Below, in pieces: positions 24,246 through 33,138 of a DNA stretch of 38,331 nt (positions are counted from its first letter, which is position 1; the number at the start of each line of letters is the position of its first letter). Source of the DNA: CAYWHE01 sp964458125 (GTDB taxonomy: Bacteria > Bacteroidota > Bacteroidia > AKYH767-A > OLB10); assembly GCA_964458125.1 (NCBI GenBank), contig CAYWHE010000007.1:1-38331 (forward strand), written 5' to 3'. A program made the translations under genes and the position numbers. The notes beneath the pieces are model-generated. The model saw nothing but the letters and a program-made list of their open reading frames with translations. It did no database searches and was not told the DNA's origin.

Positions 24246-24497
24246 GACTGCTGTTGTTTCATAGGGATGCCTCGGCTTTGGCAATTACCATTGACACCGG
24301 AAAATCACGATGAGGTTGATTGGAAGAAACCAGGCGGGCATTATGCGGAATTCAGGCAACCGGAATGACCGGTGTAACTTGATCGCCCTGGGTGAATTCC
24401 CTGGCGCCTGCGTGGAATAAAAAAAATACTGCAATGATCCGCTGCCTGCTGCCAGGCGGTTCACTCACGTTTTCCTGATGAATTCCTTTAATTATTG

Positions 24498-24505
24498 TAG
24501 GTTTG
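24498..24505 (+). promoter_or_regulatory. -7 element for the SDR gene at 24518
   Basis: TAGGTTTG matches the Bacteroidota -7 consensus TAnnTTTG exactly and ends only 12 bases before the ATG, so the leader would be very short. No exact TTTG sits at the -33 position. Confidence 0.45.
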
Positions 24506-24517
24506 CGGCAAAAAAAA

Positions 24518-25246
24518 ATGAAACTATCCGGCAATAAAATTCTCATTACAGGCGGCGCAACAGGTATCGGCCTGGCGCTGGCAGAACGTTTTGTGAAGGA
24601 ACAGAACACCGTTCTCATATGCGGCAGAAGGAAGGACGCTTTAGAGGAGGCAGCCGGAAAACTTCCTTCGCTGATCACCAGGCCATGTGATTTAAGCATG
24701 GAAAGGGAAAGAAAGGAGTTTTTTCAATGGATCCTGGAGGAACATGGCGATTTGAATGTGCTGGTGAATAATGCAGGTATTCAACAATGGACATCGGTTT
24801 GGGATGATGACTTTTACAGTCGCGCATCGGAAGAAATTGCCATTAACATTGAAGCCCAGGTTCACCTCATCGCTTTGTTCACCAGGATTCAGTCGCTTAC
24901 CGCCATCATGAATGTCACATCGGGTCTGGCCTATGTTCCGATGATGAAGGTGCCGGTGTATGGTGCAACCAAAGCATTCTTTCATTCCTTCACACAATCC
25001 CTTCGCGAACTCGTGAAGCCCAATAACATAGAAGTCTTTGAAATCATACCTCCTGCTCTGAATACCGACCTTGGCGGAAAAGGCAAACATGACTTCGCGC
25101 CTCCTGTTGCTGATTTCATTGAAGCTGTTTTCAGTCAACTGAAAGAAGGCCGAACACAGCTTACCTTTGGATTCAGTGAAGCCATGGTCATGGCGGGCCC
25201 GGCTGAACTTCAACAGGCCTTTAACCGGTTGAACCAGTTAAGTTAA
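24518..25246 (+). CDS. SDR-family oxidoreductase (DltE-like)
   Basis: This 242-residue short-chain dehydrogenase has TGGATGIGLALAERF near the N-terminus, CDLSMERER at the cofactor acid region, NNAGIQQW, and the active-site serine and YGATKAFFHSF. The DltE-like subgroup, recalled from IPVYGATKAFFHSFTQSLR and ALNTDL, acts on unknown substrates. I prefer ATG 24518; a TTG 15 bases upstream overlaps the -7 element and is unlikely. It is alone on its strand and convergent with the cytochrome gene beyond. No link to its neighbours is evident. Confidence 0.85.
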   Translation: MKLSGNKILITGGATGIGLALAERFVKEQNTVLICGRRKDALEEAAGKLPSLITRPCDLSMERERKEFFQWILEEHGDLNVLVNNAGIQQWTSVWDDDFYSRASEEIAINIEAQVHLIALFTRIQSLTAIMNVTSGLAYVPMMKVPVYGATKAFFHSFTQSLRELVKPNNIEVFEIIPPALNTDLGGKGKHDFAPPVADFIEAVFSQLKEGRTQLTFGFSEAMVMAGPAELQQAFNRLNQLS

Positions 25247-25355
25247 ATGGGAAAATTATTCGGGGAGGCACGAGTCGGGGAATGTCATGAATCTTTTCTC
25301 AATGGGTATGATCATGTTTAATACGTACTCACTTGAAGTTATAACCAGCCCTTGG

Positions 25356-25634
25356 TTAATCTTCCATTCCATTTGAAGATTTCAAAAACTCAAGTATTTT
25401 ATTTTCCTCCGTTTCCGTCAGGTTGGCCCTGACCCGCATATGAGTGGTAATGGATTCCCAGCGATAATCATTATAGGCTGCAGGAGGCGGGACGGCATGA
25501 CAACGCTGGCAGTTTTCAGACCATAACTGAACACCGCTCCGGTCTGAAACCTTTTCCATGGCTGCACATCCATGTAGAATGGTAATAATCACAACCAGGA
25601 CAGGGAAGAGGAGTGATATGACTGGTTTTCTCAT
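25356..25634 (-). CDS. small c-type cytochrome lipoprotein
   Basis: This 92-residue protein has an N-terminal hydrophobic segment ending in the lipobox LHGC and then a single haem-binding CQRCH motif, followed by PPPAAYNDYRWES and a methionine (HMRV) that could be the axial ligand. It should be membrane-anchored outside the cytoplasm and carry one electron. It is the last gene of the long - strand metal-efflux run, 124 bases behind the porin-like gene, so it may or may not share the transcript. The closing TETEENKILEFLKSS helix is typical of class I cytochromes. Confidence 0.85.
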   Translation of the reverse strand: MRKPVISLLFPVLVVIITILHGCAAMEKVSDRSGVQLWSENCQRCHAVPPPAAYNDYRWESITTHMRVRANLTETEENKILEFLKSSNGMED

Positions 25635-25758
25635 GGGAGTGGTTTAAAGGCGTATGAAAAAGGTAACAGGCCGTAATGAGAGGCTTTCAGGTGGCCGGCA
25701 ACCATAACCCATATAGTTTGGATAATGCGACTGAGTGGTATCAACTGTTCCATTAATT

Positions 25759-27039
25759 TTAGAATTGAAGCGCCCACTGCAGGAAGAGGATCTGCCTGTA
25801 CGAGGAGCCATATTCCGCCTGGAGGGCCAGTTTAAATACCGAGTGCCAGTTATACCAGTAATTCAGACCGAACGTGGATTGTTTGAGATCCTGCTCCCAT
25901 AATGAACCAGAAGGAGTTTTACTGCCTGCCTGCCTGAAATGAAATCCGGCTTTCCTGAGCAGTTTGTTTTCCATAAAGGATGGTCGGTATGCCAACTGGA
26001 GGAAATAATTTTCACTGATGTTTTCAAAGGTGTAAAAGGTTTCCCCGGCTGTATACCGGGTATCCAGGTAATCGGCCTGTTCAATCCGGAGCCGGTTATA
26101 TTGACCTTTAACTTCCAGGGTTCCTTTCAGGCTGTTGATTTTATGGATATAGGATAAATCAATTCCATACAGGTACATGTTCAGCCGGGAATAATCCGGA
26201 AGATTGGCATGGGAATGCCCTCCACCCGATAAATCACCCTCTTCCTTTTTACCACCGGGTTTGGCAACCGATGCCGATACCCCGATTTCAAGACTTGAAT
26301 TTTTTAAAGGTAACCAACCAATCCTTCCTCCAATGGCTTTGTTGTTATTATTATCCCTGTAGTTTTTGTAATTTAAGAAAGCCAGGGCAGACTGATCTTC
26401 ATCCCTTTTAAATTCCAGCCTGCCGGCAGCTTCAGGATCGTGATCACCGTCCTGGAGTATAGGACCCTGGGATGCATAAAGGCAGTAATTTATCCGCATG
26501 GAGCGAACAGGAATGCCTCCCCTGAGGTTTAATCCGGTTTCAGTGGCCGGAACGGTACCATCATGACCAAAACCAGGTGGCGCATCGGGCATTTTATTGA
26601 TCCAGGCGGGATGCAAACGTTCCTGGTAAATGCCAAGCGGAGATAAAAAGTTGCCGGCTGTCAGGGTCAGGTACCTGTTTACGATAAAGGAGGCATTGAA
26701 ATACCCGAGGGCCATATGAACATTACTCCTGTCAGAAGAAATCTCCAGTTCGCTTTCCACGAAAATCCTGCGGGATATTTTCCAGAGTACGATGGGACTG
26801 AAACCAAAATCGAAATAAGCTGTCTTGCCCAGGGGCAGTTCTTCATTGTTAAATTCCTTTTTTAACTGAATAAAGAAATTCCCAGTCAGCAGCGGTTTAT
26901 GCAATGATGGGTGTTTAGCCGTGCTGATCGTATCTCCGGTTATGGACTGTGCATGAACTGACCGGTTGCTCCAGGGAATAACCAGGAGGAGAGCAGCCAG
27001 GATTTTAAAGCGTATAAGGGTTGCGTTGTAATGGTTCAT
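25759..27039 (-). CDS. porin-like outer-membrane beta-barrel protein
   Basis: The 426-residue protein has a signal peptide (SNRSVHAQ at the cleavage region) and a long alternating-strand body, ending in LQWALQF with the terminal phenylalanine usual for outer-membrane barrels. The NFLSPLGIYQERLHPAWINKMPDAPPG segment resembles Bacteroidota porins with phosphate-selective-porin or OprP-like folds. A GGGHSHANL stretch near residue 275 is histidine-rich and might touch metals. It overlaps the preceding cytochrome gene by 4 bases (ATGA), so it is translationally coupled to a metal-efflux operon. Substrate unknown. Confidence 0.8.
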   Translation of the reverse strand: MNHYNATLIRFKILAALLLVIPWSNRSVHAQSITGDTISTAKHPSLHKPLLTGNFFIQLKKEFNNEELPLGKTAYFDFGFSPIVLWKISRRIFVESELEISSDRSNVHMALGYFNASFIVNRYLTLTAGNFLSPLGIYQERLHPAWINKMPDAPPGFGHDGTVPATETGLNLRGGIPVRSMRINYCLYASQGPILQDGDHDPEAAGRLEFKRDEDQSALAFLNYKNYRDNNNNKAIGGRIGWLPLKNSSLEIGVSASVAKPGGKKEEGDLSGGGHSHANLPDYSRLNMYLYGIDLSYIHKINSLKGTLEVKGQYNRLRIEQADYLDTRYTAGETFYTFENISENYFLQLAYRPSFMENKLLRKAGFHFRQAGSKTPSGSLWEQDLKQSTFGLNYWYNWHSVFKLALQAEYGSSYRQILFLQWALQF

Positions 27040-27467
27040 TTTTTACGGGTTGTTGCGGCCAGGTGCCGGATATAATGTACCAAAGCCCATCGCTGACCGG
27101 CTGTTAACTGCTTTTCATAGGCGGCCATGGCTCCTCTTCCTTTTGAGATCTTCCAGAAGAGCGCTCCGTCCTTCTGTCCCTGGACCTTAGCCGATGACAG
27201 GTTGCCGGGTTTCGGGTTCAGTTCGATGCCGGCAATGCCGTCTCCCTTTCCCTGATCACCATGGCAGGGTACACATAGTTGAACAAATTGTGACCGGCCA
27301 TTCTCCAGGATTTTCCCGTCAGCGGGACCGGTATAAGTCAGCGTGTCGGTATAAGCAGGAGCCTTCCATTCACCTGTTGTTGCCAGGGGACGTGTTTGGG
27401 AACAAAGCGGTATGGGAATCACCGGCACGGCGAGGAACAGAAACATACGGAGTACGGGAGTTCTCAT
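27036..27467 (-). CDS. periplasmic c-type cytochrome
   Basis: The 143-residue protein has a signal peptide and one CVPCHGDQGKGDG haem motif, the common form in mobile class I cytochromes and haem subunits. A GALFWKISKGRGAMAAYEKQL segment supplies the likely methionine ligand, and RWALVHYIRHL closes the fold. It overlaps the CusB-like gene upstream by 4 bases and the porin-like gene downstream by 4 bases. So tight a link between a cytochrome and an RND metal-efflux system suggests redox handling of the exported metal, for example Cu(I)/Cu(II). This is inference. Confidence 0.88.
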   Translation of the reverse strand: MRTPVLRMFLFLAVPVIPIPLCSQTRPLATTGEWKAPAYTDTLTYTGPADGKILENGRSQFVQLCVPCHGDQGKGDGIAGIELNPKPGNLSSAKVQGQKDGALFWKISKGRGAMAAYEKQLTAGQRWALVHYIRHLAATTRKK

Positions 27468-28687
27468 TTCATTTGATGGGATAAGTGCATCAGGGGATCC
27501 ATTCCTTTTTTAAAAATATAGGCGCTGTTCAGTAAATAGGCCCCGGAAGTCACAATCGTATCTCCTGCAGAAACACCGGAGATGATTTCCGTCCATTCCG
27601 TATTCCGGATCCCGGTCGTTACGGGGCTGAATTCAAATTTACCTTTGGCAACCTGTTTCCAGATCAATGAACCATGACCTCCGCTGATAACAGCCTGTGA
27701 GGGTACAGCAAGAACTTTTTTGCCGCCTGTACTGGAAATAATTCTGGCCATCATGCCGGGCCTGTACAGCATTTTTTCATTGTTGATCATGATCCTGACG
27801 GCGTTGATTTTACTGTTTGTTTGCAGTTGGGGGTTAGTGAAGGTAATCGTACCAGCTATGGCTTCTTCCGATACGGCAGGAATGATAACCGAAACATCTT
27901 TCTGCGCCTTGATGTATTCAAGTTCATTGGGATACAACTGACCTTCCACCCACAGGGAGGACAGATCGTTTAGTTCCATGATGCCGGTACCTTCCGCAAT
28001 ATAGTCGCCCTCCTGTATCATTAATTTTGTGACAATACCCTGAATGTCTGAAGTAACCGGGAAAAATTCACGCACCGCAGCTCCATTTTTCAATTCTTCA
28101 ACCTGCCTGGCCGTCATACCCATCAGCAACAACCGGTTTTTAGCGGATTGGATGAGGACCTGGTAATCGATGCCGCTTGCACCGTTTGCAGGATTACTCC
28201 GGAGCGCCAGTTGATATTCCTTTTGGGCCGAAATCAGTTCTTCGCTGTAAATCTCGTATAATACCTGTCCGGCTTGAATGCTTTCCCCTGAATTTTTAAC
28301 CAGGAGGTGCTCCACTCTTCCATTCACCCTGGAGCTCAATTGACTGCTTTGGTTTTCGGCCTGCCGGAGTATCCCGTTAAAAATCAGTTCATCGGAAAGG
28401 TGACGCCATCCGGCGCTGCCTGTTTTGATATTGGCAAGTTTCTCCTGGGATGCATTCAGTACGATGGTTTTACTTTGCTGGTCTTCCTTTGTCAGGATGA
28501 TCTTTGACAATTCCATTTTGCAAATCGGGCACAAACCCATTTTCCTTTCCATCACCTGTGGATCCATGGAACAAACGTAGAATACATTTTCTTCCTCCAC
28601 CTCCTTTTTGTCCCGGCAAGAAACCAGGATGAAAGCCATCCACAACAGGATGAGAAAAACCGGCTGCAGGTTATTTCTCATCCGCAT
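27464..28687 (-). CDS. CusB-like efflux adaptor lipoprotein (second copy)
   Basis: This is a 407-residue RND membrane-fusion protein from the ATG at 28687. A hydrophobic segment ends in lipobox FILVSC. Then comes a heavy-metal-binding domain, YVCSMDPQVMERKMGLCPICKMEL, with the CSMDP and CPICKM motifs. The lipoyl and barrel domains follow: SRVNGRVEHLLVKNSGESI, DIQGIVTKLMIQEGDYI and LWVEGQLYPNELEYI. It bridges an inner-membrane RND pump to the outer-membrane channel and can pass metal to it. Its start overlaps the end of the other adaptor by 17 bases; a second ATG at 28681 is equally possible. It differs greatly in sequence from the other adaptor, so this is not a recent duplication. Confidence 0.9.
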   Translation of the reverse strand: MRMRNNLQPVFLILLWMAFILVSCRDKKEVEEENVFYVCSMDPQVMERKMGLCPICKMELSKIILTKEDQQSKTIVLNASQEKLANIKTGSAGWRHLSDELIFNGILRQAENQSSQLSSRVNGRVEHLLVKNSGESIQAGQVLYEIYSEELISAQKEYQLALRSNPANGASGIDYQVLIQSAKNRLLLMGMTARQVEELKNGAAVREFFPVTSDIQGIVTKLMIQEGDYIAEGTGIMELNDLSSLWVEGQLYPNELEYIKAQKDVSVIIPAVSEEAIAGTITFTNPQLQTNSKINAVRIMINNEKMLYRPGMMARIISSTGGKKVLAVPSQAVISGGHGSLIWKQVAKGKFEFSPVTTGIRNTEWTEIISGVSAGDTIVTSGAYLLNSAYIFKKGMDPLMHLSHQMK

Positions 28688-29960
28688 CGCTGGTTTTAAT
28701 AAGACTCTCACTGTCCATCAGGTATTGGGCATCTGCAGCTATGGAATCATCGTCCCACAAACCTTCCGTCACTTCCACCCAGTCACCGAGTGTACGGCCT
28801 GTCTTGATCCGGTGTGCTTTCAGGGCGGCATCACCCTTCATCCATACCATATTTTGCTGACCCAGACGGAGCACCGATTTGGACGGTATCCAGAGTCCTT
28901 CGGCAGGCTCACCCCGTATGGTTGCCTGCACCCAGTTTCCGGCTTTTATGCTGTTGCCGGGGTTATCCAGGTAAACCCGTACGCGTGTGTTCACGGATTT
29001 GTTTTCCATAACAGGTTCCACAAAATCGATTGCACCCCGCACGATGGAGTCGGGATTGTTTTCAATGGCTAATTCCACCTGCTGTCCCGTTTTTATTTTG
29101 GACATATCCCCGGCATTGATCATCAGGATGGCCCTGACTTTGGAAGGGTTGACGACATTAAACAGGGTTTGCCCTTTCCTTACATACATGCCTTCCCTTA
29201 ATGTAAATCGGGCATTGGCCGAACCGCCAACGGCTAAATCCGCGGACTCCCCGCCATTGGCATTCATTCCCATGCTTTCCCCGGGTGTTGCCTGTATGAC
29301 GCTGTTGGTAAGAGATTCATAAACATAACCGGCAGCAGGACTGTAAACGGACAATGGTTGTTCGGGTGCAAGGTTTATTTCAATCGCCTTGAGCTGTATT
29401 TCGGTGAATCCGTAAAGCCTGAGTTTTTGTTTCATGGCCTTGATCAGATCGGTTGAGGCCGTATCCTTCCTCAGCAGGTAAATTAAGTTTTCCTGTGCTG
29501 TCCATATTTCCGGGCTGTAGATATCAAATAGTTTTTGTCCCTTACTGATGGGTTGAAAGACATTTTTAATATATAACTTTTCAATTCTTCCGGCATACCT
29601 GGATGAGATGTTTGTTAAATTACGGGAATCATATTCAATAAAGCCTGTTGCTGCATATTGCACCGGCAGCTTTTTTTCTACCGGAAGCACCAGGCTTATG
29701 GTTGAAACGACATCGGAATAAGTGGGATTCAGTAAGGCGGATAAATGCCAGTCACTGCCCGAACTTCTGTATTCCTCCAGGGTTATCAGTTCCATTTTAC
29801 ATATCGGGCAAATGCCTGGTCCTGGTTGGGTAATCTGCGTGTCCATCGGACAAATGTAATGGTCCGCAGCTGCCTCTTTCTTTACCGGTTGCCGGCATGA
29901 AAGCAGGATAAGGAATACCAGCATGAGGAACGCACTGCCTTTATGTTGATGAATATTCAT
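28671..29960 (-). CDS. cusB: CusB-like efflux adaptor lipoprotein (first copy)
   Basis: The 429-residue adaptor has a lipobox LILLSC, then the metal-binding domain YICPMDTQITQPGPGICPICKMEL, and an HlyD/CusB-type body (SRYAGRIEKLYIKNVFQPISKGQ, SPAAGYVYESL, EGMYVRKGQTLFNV). An extra glycine- and serine-rich stretch around MGMNANGGESADLAVGGSAN is inserted before the barrel domain. It works between the CusA-type pump and TolC-like channel in the periplasm. I chose ATG 29960 over a GTG at 29972. It lies 21 bases behind the channel gene. Copper or silver is the likely substrate given the CPICKM-type domain and the HMA protein of the operon. Confidence 0.9.
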   Translation of the reverse strand: MNIHQHKGSAFLMLVFLILLSCRQPVKKEAAADHYICPMDTQITQPGPGICPICKMELITLEEYRSSGSDWHLSALLNPTYSDVVSTISLVLPVEKKLPVQYAATGFIEYDSRNLTNISSRYAGRIEKLYIKNVFQPISKGQKLFDIYSPEIWTAQENLIYLLRKDTASTDLIKAMKQKLRLYGFTEIQLKAIEINLAPEQPLSVYSPAAGYVYESLTNSVIQATPGESMGMNANGGESADLAVGGSANARFTLREGMYVRKGQTLFNVVNPSKVRAILMINAGDMSKIKTGQQVELAIENNPDSIVRGAIDFVEPVMENKSVNTRVRVYLDNPGNSIKAGNWVQATIRGEPAEGLWIPSKSVLRLGQQNMVWMKGDAALKAHRIKTGRTLGDWVEVTEGLWDDDSIAADAQYLMDSESLIKTSDADEK

Positions 29961-29981
29961 GCTGTTTATCACGTGAAGAAT

Positions 29982-31214
29982 TTATTTCTGCTCCAGTTCC
30001 TTTTCCAGTTCAACTTCTGCGAGAAGCGTGTTTTCCAGCCGGTTTAAATAGTCCATGCCGGCCATCTGCAGGTCTTCCCAGGCCATCAGTACCTGGAGGA
30101 GTCCGGTGGTGTTTTGCTGGTAAGCCTGCAGGGTTATTTCAAAATTCTTTTTATAAGCCGGTATAATTTTGTTTTCATAATTATCAAGTTCCTGGTAGGC
30201 CGTGTTCAGGCTGATTATTCTCATGCGGATCATTTGTCCGGCCATATTCAGCATGGCTGTTTTATCCTGTTCCATGGCGAGGATCTGGTAATCCATGGAT
30301 CTGGCTTCAGACCGGTATTCCTTCGAAACCCATGGCAACAGGGGCAGGGTCATCATCACTTCCACCATGAACGGATGCGGATTATTAAATACATTTCTGC
30401 GTTCCAGTTTAAAGCCAAAGTCTGGGAAGGCCTGGGCCTTTACCAGGTCCTTATTCAGCTGCATGGAAATGATGGAATGATTCATTTTCTGAATATCGCT
30501 CCGGTTGTTTTCCAACATTTCCGGGGTAATATCGGGAATCAGCAAGGCGGCTTTCTTCGGCGGGGCAGTCGAATCAACGTTGAAGCTGGTCATCAGATCC
30601 TGGTTCATCAGGTAATTCAGCGTAGCGGTGGCTTCCTGTATCATTCCCGTTTCCCTGGCACTCATATTCTCGAGTGAATACAGCCTGGCCCTGGCGCTGT
30701 ATACTGATTGCAGGTCAGACTTGTTGTACGCCATCCGGAGCCCGGCAATGTCGATGATCATGTTGATGAGCCCTGAGTTTTCTGCTATCACTTTCAGGCG
30801 CTGCTCCGAAACCTGCCTTTTGAAATAGGCGGTTTTGGCTGAAGCGAAAAGCTGGTTTTTCAGGTATGCTTCCTCGCTGGAGGGGAGTTCGGCGAGTGAC
30901 AGGAGATAATTTTTCCGGGCATTTTGCTTTTGTATGTTTGGTAACATCTGGCTGATGGCCAGGGTAGCCGAATCAAATTCATAACTCAGCGTGGGAGGCA
31001 TCCAGCTTTTGGCCCCCTTTGCCATTTCACGGGCCGACTGAATTTTAAACCGGTAAGAGGAAAGGGCCGGGTTGTTGAGCTCAATCCGCTTCAATACCGT
31101 ATCCAGTGAAAGCAATTGCGTATACCCTGATAGTGATATGAGACAAAGGAATACAGCCAGGAGGAACGACCTGCTGATTCGAGGAGACCGGGGTGCTGAT
31201 CGGGTTGTGTTCAC
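29982..31214 (-). CDS. cusC: TolC/CusC-family outer-membrane efflux protein
   Basis: The 410-residue protein has a signal peptide (SFLLAVFLCLISLSGYTQ) and two helical repeats typical of TolC. The first has LDTVLKRIELNNPALSSYRFKIQSARE, and the second the IQKMNHSIISMQLNKDLVKAQAFPDFGFKLE stretch. It forms the outer-membrane exit duct for the RND pump. It starts at GTG, only 4 bases behind the pump stop; no in-frame ATG precedes the signal peptide, so the GTG start is favoured by position. Somewhat short for the family but complete at both ends. Confidence 0.85.
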   Translation of the reverse strand: MNTTRSAPRSPRISRSFLLAVFLCLISLSGYTQLLSLDTVLKRIELNNPALSSYRFKIQSAREMAKGAKSWMPPTLSYEFDSATLAISQMLPNIQKQNARKNYLLSLAELPSSEEAYLKNQLFASAKTAYFKRQVSEQRLKVIAENSGLINMIIDIAGLRMAYNKSDLQSVYSARARLYSLENMSARETGMIQEATATLNYLMNQDLMTSFNVDSTAPPKKAALLIPDITPEMLENNRSDIQKMNHSIISMQLNKDLVKAQAFPDFGFKLERRNVFNNPHPFMVEVMMTLPLLPWVSKEYRSEARSMDYQILAMEQDKTAMLNMAGQMIRMRIISLNTAYQELDNYENKIIPAYKKNFEITLQAYQQNTTGLLQVLMAWEDLQMAGMDYLNRLENTLLAEVELEKELEQK

Positions 31215-31218
31215 CTGT

Positions 31219-33138
31219 TTAATGTTTTATGGCTGATTCCACCATGTCCATTTTGCCAAACCTGTTGAGTTCATATTTTTTTATCATTTCAAAAACAACC
31301 GGTGTGGTCAGCAACACATGAATGGAAGAGGTAAACACGCCTCCAATCATCGGAAGGACAATCGGAACCATGACATCGCTGCCCACCCCATTTGACCAGA
31401 GCACCGGCACGAGTCCAAGCAGCATGACCATGACGGTCATCATTTTGGGCCTTAACCGCTGCGCTGCGCCCCGGTAAACGTATTCCCGCAGGTCATCATC
31501 CGTGATGCTGTCGCGGGAATTTCCCTTCAGCCTCACCAGGTCATGCATGGATTCATGCAGGTAGATGACCATGAATATCCCCGTCTGAACGGCAATGCCG
31601 AAGAGGGCGATAAATCCGACCACCACGGCTACGGAAAGGTTGACATGGTAAAAATAAATCATGAACACGCCCCCTATGAGTGCGAATGGAACCGTGATCA
31701 GGCTGAAAAACGCTTCCCTCAGGGATTTATAAACCAGGTAAAGCACAAAGAATATAATGAGCAATACCGCGGGTATGATAATCTTTAGCGTATTGGCGGC
31801 GCGGATCTGGTTTTCCCATTGCCCGCTCCATTCAATGAAATAACCTTTGGGAAGTTTCTTAATGGTTTCGTTTATTTTCTTCTGCGCATCTTTTACCGTA
31901 TTCCCGAGATCACGGTCCCGGACATTAAAGAGGACGGTGCCCCGCAGCATGGAGTTTTCTGACTGTATCATGGCAGGGCCATCCGAGAATTTAATGGTGG
32001 CAACGGTGGAAAGGGGAATGGATCCGAAGGATTTTGTCGGGATGAGAATCCGGCCGATGTGTTCCGGGGAGTTCCTGTAATCCTGTGCCAGCCGGGCGTT
32101 GACAGAAAACCGTTTTCTGCCTTCTATGGTCGTGGTGATGTTCATGCCGCCCAACATGGTTTCCACGATCATGTTGATGTCATCGGCGTTCAGTCCGTAT
32201 CGCGCGGCTTCTTTTTTATTCACCTGGATGTCCAGGTATTTTCCACTGATGACGGGTTCTGCATACAGGTCTTTTACACCATCCATGCCGGTTAAAGCCT
32301 GCCGGATCACCTGGGCCAGGTGATTGAGCGTGTCGAGATTTTCCCCGAGTATTTTCACCCCCACATCGGTGCGGATACCCGTGGACAGCATGTTGATCCG
32401 GTTGATGATGGGCTGTGTCCAGCCGTTAATGGTTCCTGGTATCTGTATTTTACTGTTCAGTTCGCTGATGATGTCTTCCTTGGTTTTTCCCGGTCTCCAC
32501 TCCTGTTTTGGTTTTAACAGGATGATGGTTTCAATCATGCTGATGGGCGAATTATCGGTGGCCGTTGATGCACGACCGGCCTTGCCCAGTACATGGACCA
32601 CTTCGGGAACGCTTTTAATGAGCTTATCCTGCACCTGTAAAATCCGTTTTACTTCGGAATTGGATACATCGGGCATGGTCACCGGCATGAAAAGAATACT
32701 GCCTTCATCCAGCGGCGGCATAAATTCCGTTCCCAGGTTCATCAACATGGGAACGCTGATACCCAGTGCAAGGATGTTGATGCCCAGCGTGGTTTTCCGC
32801 CAGTTCAGGCACCACCGGATTACGGGCGAATAGCATCGCTGCAGGAACCGGTTGACGGGGTTTTGGGTTTCAGGCTTGCATTTGCCTTTGAGGAAAAAGG
32901 AAATGAGCACGGGAACCAGCGTGACGGCAATAAAGGCATCAATCAGCAGGATAAAGGTTTTCGTCCAGGCCAGCGGTGAAAACAATTTTCCTTCCTGCCC
33001 GGTCAGGAGGAAAACGGGAAGGAAGGAAGTCACGATGATGATGGTGGAATAAAACGCTCCCTTGCCAATCTGCTGGCAGGCCTGTTCAATGATTCCAAGC
33101 CGCTTTTGTTCCCGGATTGTTCGCTCTTCCTTAGTCAT
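31219..33138 (-). CDS. cusA: CusA-type heavy-metal RND pump, C-terminal part of a split gene
   Basis: This 639-residue part carries the rest of a CusA-like pump: GKGAFYSTIIIVTSFLPVFLL, then LDEGSILFMPVTMPDVSNSE, NMLSTGIRTDVGVKI and the second transmembrane set ending near MVPIVLPMIGGVFTSS. Its ATG at 33138 overlaps the stop of the N-terminal part by 8 bases (ATGACTAA), so the two parts are in different frames. Together they give about 1061 residues, the usual size of CusA, and cover the family without a visible gap. Either a one-base shift broke a single gene, in nature or in the assembly, or the pump is made as two coupled chains. Confidence 0.85.
   Translation of the reverse strand: MTKEERTIREQKRLGIIEQACQQIGKGAFYSTIIIVTSFLPVFLLTGQEGKLFSPLAWTKTFILLIDAFIAVTLVPVLISFFLKGKCKPETQNPVNRFLQRCYSPVIRWCLNWRKTTLGINILALGISVPMLMNLGTEFMPPLDEGSILFMPVTMPDVSNSEVKRILQVQDKLIKSVPEVVHVLGKAGRASTATDNSPISMIETIILLKPKQEWRPGKTKEDIISELNSKIQIPGTINGWTQPIINRINMLSTGIRTDVGVKILGENLDTLNHLAQVIRQALTGMDGVKDLYAEPVISGKYLDIQVNKKEAARYGLNADDINMIVETMLGGMNITTTIEGRKRFSVNARLAQDYRNSPEHIGRILIPTKSFGSIPLSTVATIKFSDGPAMIQSENSMLRGTVLFNVRDRDLGNTVKDAQKKINETIKKLPKGYFIEWSGQWENQIRAANTLKIIIPAVLLIIFFVLYLVYKSLREAFFSLITVPFALIGGVFMIYFYHVNLSVAVVVGFIALFGIAVQTGIFMVIYLHESMHDLVRLKGNSRDSITDDDLREYVYRGAAQRLRPKMMTVMVMLLGLVPVLWSNGVGSDVMVPIVLPMIGGVFTSSIHVLLTTPVVFEMIKKYELNRFGKMDMVESAIKH

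Noticed and set aside
27464..29960. Recent duplication of the two CusB-like adaptor genes
   Set aside because: Apart from the metal-binding motif and general fold the two proteins share little sequence, so they look like separate ancient paralogues.
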